Shown here: piece after piece, positions 6,032-10,697 of the stretch
Position numbering within the stretch: position 1 is the stretch's first letter
Layout of the letters: every line of letters starts with the position of its first letter
NCBI GenBank assembly: GCA_964482515.1
Contig: CAYZXT010000057.1
Span: 1-10,697 of the forward strand
Origin: CAYZXT01 sp964482515
GTDB taxonomy: Bacteria; Elusimicrobiota; Elusimicrobia; FEN-1173
Length of the DNA stretch: 10,697 bases
Direction: 5' to 3'
Notes under the pieces: model-generated
Told to the model about the DNA's origin: nothing
The model's database searches: none
Seen by the model: only the letters and a program-made list of their open reading frames with translations
Program-made: the position numbers and the translations under genes

Positions 6032-7612
6032 TCAGCCGCCTTGATTCGACAAAAGCAAACGCTCCAGCTTCAACAGCAGGTCCTGTATTCGAAAAGGTTT
6101 GATGCAGATGTCGTTGGCGCCCCGAGCCAAAGCCGCCCGGGCCGCGCCCTGATACCCGGTCACCACCAAAATAGGGATCGATTTCGAAACTGGATGCTGG
6201 CGCAGGCGGTCGATCAGCTCCAGTCCGTCCATACCCGGCATCATGACGTCCACCACGAGAAGGTCCGGGTGCTCCTTGTCGACTTTATCAAGGGTTTCCT
6301 GGCCGTTGGCCGCCGTCACGAGGCGCACCGGGAACGACGATCCGGCGAAGCTGTAGCCGACGAGTTCGAGAAGGCTTGGATTGTCGTCCACCCATAGGAT
6401 CGTTTTCTCTTTGAGGGCTTCCTCAATAACCTGGGCCTCCGCTCCCGTCCGCATGGTTTGACGCAGCAAGGATTCCTGCGGTTTCGGCAAAATAGTGTTC
6501 ACGACGGCGCCCTGGCCGACGCCCTTTGACTCCACCCAGATCCGTCCGCCGTGCGATTCCACGACTTCCTTGCAGAAAGCCAGTCCCAGACCCATGCCAC
6601 CGTAAGGCCGCGTGAGCGTTTGATCCACGTGAAAAAATTTCTGGAAGACATGGGGCAACGATTCGGCGGGAATCCCCTGGCCGGTGTCCGAAACGCGGAA
6701 TTGTATGTGGCCCGTGTCCATCTTCCGGGTCTCCACCGTTACCGTTCCTCCCGCCGGTGTGAACTTCAGCGCGTTGGTCATGATATGCTCGACGACCTTC
6801 CCCAGGTTCTCTCCGTGTCCTTCGATGACGAGCGGATCGTGATCGAACTTCAAAGAAAGCGTCACGCCTTTTTTTTCAAAACCGGCCTTCACCGCGTCGG
6901 TGCACCGCTGGACGATCTCGCCGAAGGAAATCCGCGTCATCTCCATGTTCCCGTCGTTTTGCATCAGCGTTCGGATGTCCAACAGCTGGTTGATCAGGCG
7001 GATCAGGTTGTGCGACTGTCCCAGGATTTTGCGCAGGCTGTTGGCCTGGGTGTCCTGGAGCGCTCCCAGCCGCCCGGTCAGGAGGACTTCGCAGAGGCCG
7101 AGGATGGACGTCAGTGGAGTTCGCAGTTCGTGGGAAATCGTGGCAAGAAAATCGTCTTTCATTTGGTTGATGTGTTTAAGCTCCTCGTTTTCCTGCCGCA
7201 AACGGAACGAGGAAATCAAACGCGGAACGACTCGCCCCAGGTCCACCTTTTTTAAGTCGTCCTTCATGATGTAGTCGAGGACGCCGCGCTTCATGGCTTC
7301 CACGGCGATGCGGACGTTTTCCTTATGGGTCATCATGATGATGGGAAGCGGAAGTGTCGTTTGGCCCAGCCGTTTCAGGATTTCAAGGCCGTCGAGTCCG
7401 GGGAGGTCCGTGTCCATGAAGATGAGATCGTAGGTTTGCTTGTATATCCGGGCGAAGAGCTCCGAGCCGTTGGCGCAGGATTCCACGACGGAGTTGAATT
7501 TTTCCGGGCGCTTCAAACGTTCCGTCAAAAGCTCGACGAAACGCTCATCGCTATCGGCTATTAAAATGCGCAGGTTTTCCACTTTTGCCACGGCTCCGTT
7601 TGTCGCTTCCAC
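6032..7612 (-). CDS. Hybrid histidine kinase, REC-HisKA-HATPase-REC
   Basis: This 526-residue cytoplasmic hybrid kinase has no membrane helix. REC1 (about 14-130) has D20/D22, phospho-acceptor D67 (FMDTDLPG), T95 and K117. A short coiled coil leads to HisKA with H161 (ATISHELRTPLTSI). The ATPase domain has N280 (TNALKFTP), D309 (VSDTGQGI) and G2 GGMGLGLAF (from 338). REC2 (about 403-520) has D409/D410, D455 (VVDVMMPGMDG), T485 and K505. An input receiver plus an output receiver suggests a phosphorelay node that integrates another system. I chose the GTG at 7612-7610 because GGGGAGGG (7618-7625) lies 5 nt upstream. An in-frame GTG at 7687 would fall on the predicted transcription start and add 25 residues with no receiver similarity. 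It is the first gene of the motor operon; the next gene follows after a 104-nt gap with no clear promoter. Confidence 0.9.
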   Translation of the reverse strand: MEATNGAVAKVENLRILIADSDERFVELLTERLKRPEKFNSVVESCANGSELFARIYKQTYDLIFMDTDLPGLDGLEILKRLGQTTLPLPIIMMTHKENVRIAVEAMKRGVLDYIMKDDLKKVDLGRVVPRLISSFRLRQENEELKHINQMKDDFLATISHELRTPLTSILGLCEVLLTGRLGALQDTQANSLRKILGQSHNLIRLINQLLDIRTLMQNDGNMEMTRISFGEIVQRCTDAVKAGFEKKGVTLSLKFDHDPLVIEGHGENLGKVVEHIMTNALKFTPAGGTVTVETRKMDTGHIQFRVSDTGQGIPAESLPHVFQKFFHVDQTLTRPYGGMGLGLAFCKEVVESHGGRIWVESKGVGQGAVVNTILPKPQESLLRQTMRTGAEAQVIEEALKEKTILWVDDNPSLLELVGYSFAGSSFPVRLVTAANGQETLDKVDKEHPDLLVVDVMMPGMDGLELIDRLRQHPVSKSIPILVVTGYQGAARAALARGANDICIKPFRIQDLLLKLERLLLSNQGG

Positions 7613-7627
7613 GAAATCCCTCCCCAA

Positions 7628-7671
7628 AAAAACAGGACTGTGTCGAGAGGGTCCGCCTAAACGGACCTCTC
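7628..7671 (-). promoter_or_regulatory. 5' leader hairpin followed by U-run, ahead of the hybrid kinase SD
   Basis: In the minus-strand leader, GAGAGGTCCG (7671-7662) pairs with CGGACCCTCTC (7655-7645; one bulged base, 6-nt loop). It is followed by a small ACAG/CTGT inverted repeat and a run of seven U (7625-7632 region), and then at once by the SD GGGGAGGG (7618-7625). The 3' arm (CCCUC) could instead pair with the SD (GAGGG). Possible roles are transcription attenuation or translational control of the whole two-component/motor operon. It resembles no riboswitch class I can name. Confidence 0.45.
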
Positions 7672-7692
7672 CCCCCCTCGTAAACACTTAGA

Positions 7693-7720
7693 AGTATACG
7701 GTGGGCTGAAAGGAATTCAA
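7693..7720 (-). promoter_or_regulatory. Sigma70-type promoter of the two-component/motor operon
   Basis: Read on the minus strand: -35 TTGAAT (7720-7715), a 16-nt spacer, then -10 TATACT (7698-7693). Both boxes are close to consensus and the expected start is near 7686, giving a leader of about 75 nt before the GTG at 7612. It lies in the birA to hybrid-kinase gap, the natural place for an operon promoter. No comparable promoter was found inside the operon. Confidence 0.65.
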
Positions 7721-7801
7721 GGGAAAGAAATTTTAAATCGAATTGAATTCTAGGCGGGGTTTTCCGACACAGTAGGTTAAGCGGATATTTCCGTCGAAGA
7801 A

Positions 7802-7821
7802 ATAGAGGCCTGAACCCCTAT
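7802..7821 (-). terminator. Probable terminator after birA
   Basis: On the minus strand ATAGGGG (7821-7815), a 6-nt loop and CCTCTAT (7808-7802) form a 7-bp stem with one G-U pair, followed by TTCTT. It begins 25 nt past the birA stop. The U-run is weak, so termination may be partial and some read-through into the motor operon is possible. Confidence 0.45.
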
Positions 7822-7845
7822 CGCGGATATATAGGAATGGCTGGA

Positions 7846-8802
7846 CTACCGAACGGGGGACGGCAAAGGCGTGAAGCGTATTTCTCCTTCGTTCAGAGCG
7901 AGCCGCCGTCCCCGGTCAGTCAGGAACAGCAGCCGCCCGGCGTCGTCCACCCCGAGGATTTTCCCCTTCAAACGCTGCGATCCGGCGACGCAGCGCCCCT
8001 TCCGTCCGAACCAAAGCATTTCCTTCTGGTAGGCGTCTCTAAAAGGGGCAAAGCCTTCTTTCAGAAACTGTTTGTAATCTTTTCCGAACGACGCCAACCA
8101 TGGGCCCAAAACGCCCTGGCGCGGAACGGGCCTGCCCAGCGCACGCTTCAGCGATTGGGCCGGCACGGTAGTCCCCCTCGGAGGAAGATTGTTCACATTG
8201 ACGCCGACCCCGATCACCATCCACTGGACCCTGTCAGTTTCCGACGACATTTCCGTTAGCAATCCCGCCACCTTACGGGATCCGATCCAAACGTCGTTGG
8301 GCCATTTGACGCACGCGGGCAACCCGGTCGAGGATCGGATTTCACGAGCCAAGGCAAGGGCCGCGACCAAGGGAAGGGCGAGGGTTTGAGCGGGCGGCAG
8401 CGGAGGGCGGAGTATCAGCGAAAACCATAATCCGCCTTTCGGGGATTTCCAGGCGCGGCCGAGGCGTCCGCGTCCGCGCGTTTGGACGTCGGCCGACACG
8501 ATGGTTCCCTCCTTCGCGCCCCGCAGGGCCATCCGCTTGGCCTCCTCCTGCGTGGACGGGAGGGCGTCAAAGTGAACGAAGGGGCTTCCGAAGGGGCCGT
8601 CGAACGCGGCAGGGTTTAAAACCTGGGGAGACTCGGCCAGGCGATACCCGGAATGCGGCGTCCCGGAGATGAGATACCCCATTTTCCTGTGGCGCTGAAT
8701 TTGTTTGTGGATGGCCGCCCGGGTCAGACCGAGAGAGCTCGCCAGCCTGGCACCGGAAACAAAGGTTCCCTTGGCGCGCTTCAGCTCCTCCAGGACGTTC
8801 AT
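7846..8802 (-). CDS. birA: Biotin--[acetyl-CoA-carboxylase] ligase / biotin operon repressor
   Basis: This 318-residue protein activates biotin to biotinyl-5'-AMP and attaches it to a lysine of biotin carrier proteins. It has the bifunctional BirA layout. Residues 1-55 form a helix-turn-helix (ASSLGLTRAAIHKQIQRHRK, then a wing ending SGYRL). The catalytic core carries the biotin-binding loop TRGRGRLGRAW (108-118), the WPND motif (KWPND, 166-170), the conserved K177 (GSRKVAGLL) and IGVGVNVN. An SH3-like C-terminal domain (about 268-312) ends with EGEIRF. The HTH suggests it also represses biotin genes, none of which are in view. I start it at the ATG 8802, which overlaps the nadC stop as ATGA; the longer frame to 8979 only reads nadC out of frame and adds a Pro/Arg/His-rich stretch. 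No SD is visible, so it is probably translationally coupled to nadC. Confidence 0.94.
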   Translation of the reverse strand: MNVLEELKRAKGTFVSGARLASSLGLTRAAIHKQIQRHRKMGYLISGTPHSGYRLAESPQVLNPAAFDGPFGSPFVHFDALPSTQEEAKRMALRGAKEGTIVSADVQTRGRGRLGRAWKSPKGGLWFSLILRPPLPPAQTLALPLVAALALAREIRSSTGLPACVKWPNDVWIGSRKVAGLLTEMSSETDRVQWMVIGVGVNVNNLPPRGTTVPAQSLKRALGRPVPRQGVLGPWLASFGKDYKQFLKEGFAPFRDAYQKEMLWFGRKGRCVAGSQRLKGKILGVDDAGRLLFLTDRGRRLALNEGEIRFTPLPSPVR

Positions 8803-9659
8803 TTCGGACGGACGTCCAGGCTCATATCGAGGATGGGGGCCGAATGCGTGAGGCGTCCGATGGAAATGCGGTCGACGCCGCAACGGGAAATCCGGCGGAC
8901 CGTGTCCAGCGTCACGCCGCCGGAAACTTCCAGGAGCGGGCGCTTCATGCGCCGGTCGCGGCAGAAATTCTTGATCCATCCGGTGATCTTCTTCAACCGG
9001 TCCAGCGGAAAATTATCCAGAAGCAGTATGTCGGCGCGTGAAAACAATCCCCACAAGACTTCCTTTTGATTCTGGCATTCCATTTCGACGGTCATGCCCC
9101 GGCGCTGGAGCGCCCGGACCTTGCGGAAGAAATTCATCAGATCCTTCTCGGACTGGACCGCCGCCAGGTGGTTCTCTTTGATCAGGATCGCCGAGGAGAG
9201 GTCCCGGCGATGGTTTCTTCCCCCGCCGCACCGCACGGCCCACTTCTGCATGTCACGCAGGCCGGGTAAAGTTTTGCGGGTGTCCAGGATTTCCACGCCG
9301 TCCCGACCCGCGTGCCGGACGAAAGCGTTGGTGAAGGTGGCGATACCCGATAAATGCGTGGCCACGTTCAGGGCCGTTCGTTCCGCCGAGAGGATGGAAC
9401 GCAGCGGGCCGCGCACCTCCAACAGCACTTGCCCTTTGTGGATGCGGCTCCCGTCGCGCGCTTTAACGCGCACGACGCACCGCTTGTCCCGCAGGCGAAA
9501 AGCGTCGGCCGCGGCGAACACGCCCGAAGCAATGCCCTGGTCGTTGGCCACGATTCGGGCGGTCCCTATCCTGGTCTTCGGCACGAAGGCCTGCGACGTG
9601 CGGTCCCGCCACGCGTGGTCTTCCCGCAATTCGCGCATGATTTCCTGCTTAAAATTCAT
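8799..9659 (-). CDS. nadC: Nicotinate-nucleotide pyrophosphorylase (quinolinate phosphoribosyltransferase)
   Basis: This 286-residue cytoplasmic enzyme converts quinolinate and PRPP into nicotinate mononucleotide, CO2 and PPi, the last step of de novo pyridine-ring synthesis for NAD. The family motifs are all there in order: ERTALNVATHLSGIAT (93-108), ILDTRKTLPGLRDMQKWAV (124-142), CGGGRNHR (144-151), ILIKENH (158-164), VEMECQN (191-197), ILLLDNF (211-217), LEVSGGV (243-249) and ISIGRLTHSAP. Length is standard for the family. An SD GGAGG (9668-9672) lies 8 nt before the ATG and a good promoter lies further up. It overlaps birA by 4 nt; the nadC-birA pairing is seen in other bacteria and joins two cofactor functions. 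No nadA or nadB is in this window. Confidence 0.95.
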   Translation of the reverse strand: MNFKQEIMRELREDHAWRDRTSQAFVPKTRIGTARIVANDQGIASGVFAAADAFRLRDKRCVVRVKARDGSRIHKGQVLLEVRGPLRSILSAERTALNVATHLSGIATFTNAFVRHAGRDGVEILDTRKTLPGLRDMQKWAVRCGGGRNHRRDLSSAILIKENHLAAVQSEKDLMNFFRKVRALQRRGMTVEMECQNQKEVLWGLFSRADILLLDNFPLDRLKKITGWIKNFCRDRRMKRPLLEVSGGVTLDTVRRISRCGVDRISIGRLTHSAPILDMSLDVRPK

Positions 9660-9686
9660 CGTTCCGTCCTCCGACGCTGGAATGAA

Positions 9687-9715
9687 AATCTATCTTTCCG
9701 AGAGAAATAAGTCAA
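9687..9715 (-). promoter_or_regulatory. Sigma70-type promoter of nadC-birA
   Basis: Minus strand: -35 TTGACT (9715-9710), exactly 17 nt, then -10 TAGATT (9692-9687). The -35 matches the consensus in five of six bases and spacing is ideal. The start would fall near 9680, leaving about 20 nt and the GGAGG SD before nadC. It is back-to-back with the promoter of the HD-GYP gene. Confidence 0.65.
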
Positions 9716-9744
9716 ACCCCAACTTCCCTCCGGAAGCGCATATT

Positions 9745-9753
9745 TGCTAGTAT
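9745..9753 (+). promoter_or_regulatory. Extended -10 promoter of the GAF/HD-GYP gene
   Basis: TGC-TAGTAT (9745-9753) is an extended -10 element; no good -35 lies 16-18 nt upstream. Only 6 nt (TTTTTC) separate it from the GTG start at 9760, so transcription would begin at or next to the start codon, consistent with the absence of an SD. Confidence 0.45.
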
Positions 9754-9759
9754 TTTTTC

Positions 9760-10697
9760 GTGCCAAAAAAGAAACCGGCCCGGAAGAAAATTTCCCGCTC
9801 CTCGGTTCTCGATAAGCTGCGACGCGATGTTCACGAGTTGCGTGAATGGCGCCGGCGCCTCTCCTTACTCCTCGAGTACGCCAAAAAAATGTCCCTCAAA
9901 AAAGAACTCGACCCGCTCCTCTCACTTCTGGGGGAGGAAGCCAAAAAGGTCATGGGCGCGGACCGCTGCTCCGTGTTCCTCCTCAATGACGCCAAGAACG
10001 AACTTTGGTCACGTTTCGCCTCCGGCGAACGGATGATCCGCGTGCCGGGACCCAAGGGGATCGTCTGGGAAGCCGTGCGGCGGAACCGCGTCATCAACAT
10101 CCCCGATGCCTACAAAGACAAGCGCTTTAATTCCGAAGTCGACAAACGCACCGGCTATAAAACGCGCAACCTGCTCACCGCGCCGATGCGTAACAACAAG
10201 AACGAAGTCATGGGGGCGTTCCAGGTCTTGAACAAGAAAAGGGGCCAGTTCACCAAGGACGACGAGCAAGTCCTGGTCATCTTCGCCGAGCAGGCCGCCA
10301 CGGCGGTCGAGAACGCCCGGCTCTACGACGACGTCCGCTCCGCGGCAAAAGACACCATCCTCCGCCTCGCCGCGGCCGCCGAATACAAGGACAAGGACAC
10401 CCGCAACCACCTGGAGCGCATGAGCCAGTACGCGGTCATTCTCGCTGAAGAGATGGGCATGCCGCACCACTGGGTACAGAACATCGCCCTGGCCAGCCCC
10501 ATGCACGACATCGGGAAGCTCGGCGTGCCGGACGCCATCCTGAAAAAACCCGGGAAGCTGGACACGACCGAATGGGATGAAATAAAAAAGCATCCGCTTT
10601 ACGGGGCGGAAATCCTCCGCAACTCGGACAACGAATTGATCCGCATGTCGGAGCGGGTCGCGCTGACCCACCATGAAAAATGGGACGGCACGGGCTA
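9760..10697 (+). CDS. GAF domain / HD-GYP cyclic-di-GMP phosphodiesterase (3' end cut by window edge)
   Basis: The frame is open from the GTG at 9760 to the right edge (312 codons seen). After a Lys/Arg-rich N-terminus and a helical stretch (about 15-45), residues about 46-187 form a GAF sensor domain (DRCSVFLLND, KGIVWEAV, LTAPMRNNKNEVMGAFQVLN, ending FAEQAATAVENARLY). Then comes an HD-GYP domain: H217 (NHLERM), the metal-binding pair HD at 249-250 (MHDIGKLGVPDAIL), HPLYGAEIL (H278) and THHEKWDGTG, cut just before the expected Y-P. Such enzymes hydrolyse c-di-GMP, and the intact metal ligands argue that this one is active. No membrane helix is seen, so it acts in the cytoplasm. A TAG lies in frame at 9748-9750 and no other start codon comes before the GTG. 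There is no SD; the gene may be leaderless. It is divergent from nadC. Confidence 0.92.
   Translation, partial: MPKKKPARKKISRSSVLDKLRRDVHELREWRRRLSLLLEYAKKMSLKKELDPLLSLLGEEAKKVMGADRCSVFLLNDAKNELWSRFASGERMIRVPGPKGIVWEAVRRNRVINIPDAYKDKRFNSEVDKRTGYKTRNLLTAPMRNNKNEVMGAFQVLNKKRGQFTKDDEQVLVIFAEQAATAVENARLYDDVRSAAKDTILRLAAAAEYKDKDTRNHLERMSQYAVILAEEMGMPHHWVQNIALASPMHDIGKLGVPDAILKKPGKLDTTEWDEIKKHPLYGAEILRNSDNELIRMSERVALTHHEKWDGTG

Noticed and set aside
6551..7255. Plus-strand frame of 234 codons
   Set aside because: Antisense to the hybrid kinase, whose domains are complete over the same DNA.
7613..7687. Upstream GTG start for the hybrid kinase
   Set aside because: It coincides with the predicted transcription start and spans the leader hairpin; the GTG at 7612 has an excellent SD.
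7638..7772. Eight-base inverted repeat CTGTGTCG (7638-7645) / CGACACAG (7765-7772) around the operon promoter
   Set aside because: An 8-mer pair in this span is only mildly unlikely by chance, and there is no second copy to suggest an operator.
8803..8979. N-terminal extension of birA by 59 codons
   Set aside because: It lies wholly inside nadC out of frame, is rich in Pro/Arg/His, and the ATG at 8802 gives the standard BirA start and an ATGA overlap.
10009..10674. Minus-strand frame of 221 codons
   Set aside because: Antisense to the GAF/HD-GYP gene, which has every catalytic motif; the mirror frame is Val/Gly/Arg-rich with no family motif.

Overview
The window (about 57% GC by eye) comes from a diderm bacterium: it encodes a peptidoglycan-binding MotB and signal-peptide-bearing proteins. 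Dense same-strand operons, ATGA stop/start overlaps and SD-rich ribosome sites fit a free-living Gram-negative. The lineage cannot be fixed from sequence alone; an uncultured diderm phylum (for example Elusimicrobiota) is only a guess. No rRNA, tRNA, CRISPR array or mobile element was seen.

Layout, left to right. (1) Positions 1-144, minus strand: the first 48 codons of an exported protein running off the left edge. (2) Positions 145-603: a gene-free, AT-richer spacer with a hairpin and a short direct repeat. (3) Positions 604-7612: seven minus-strand genes in a row. In transcription order they are a REC-HisKA-REC hybrid kinase, an OmpR-like winged-helix regulator with a degraded receiver, a CheY-like stand-alone receiver, a membrane histidine kinase, a 520-residue FliF/FliG fusion, MotA and MotB. 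A good sigma70-type promoter (7693-7720) and a 5' leader with a hairpin, U-run and strong SD precede the first gene. (4) Positions 7846-9659, minus strand: birA and nadC overlapping by ATGA, with their own promoter (9687-9715) and a probable terminator (7802-7821). (5) From 9760, plus strand: a GAF/HD-GYP cyclic-di-GMP phosphodiesterase cut by the right edge.

The most interesting part is the motor block at 604-3704. One polypeptide carries an export signal, the C-terminal periplasmic domain and second membrane helix of the flagellar MS-ring protein FliF, then the middle and C-terminal (torque-generating) domains of FliG. It lacks FliF RBM1/RBM2 and the FliG N domain that normally joins FliG to FliF. 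It is followed by MotA after 1 nt and then MotB after 4 nt. Rotor and stator are thus co-transcribed, with no flagellar export, rod, hook, filament, FliM or FliN gene in view. My reading is a minimal, probably non-flagellar ion-driven rotary machine, under the control of the two-component genes encoded upstream of it.
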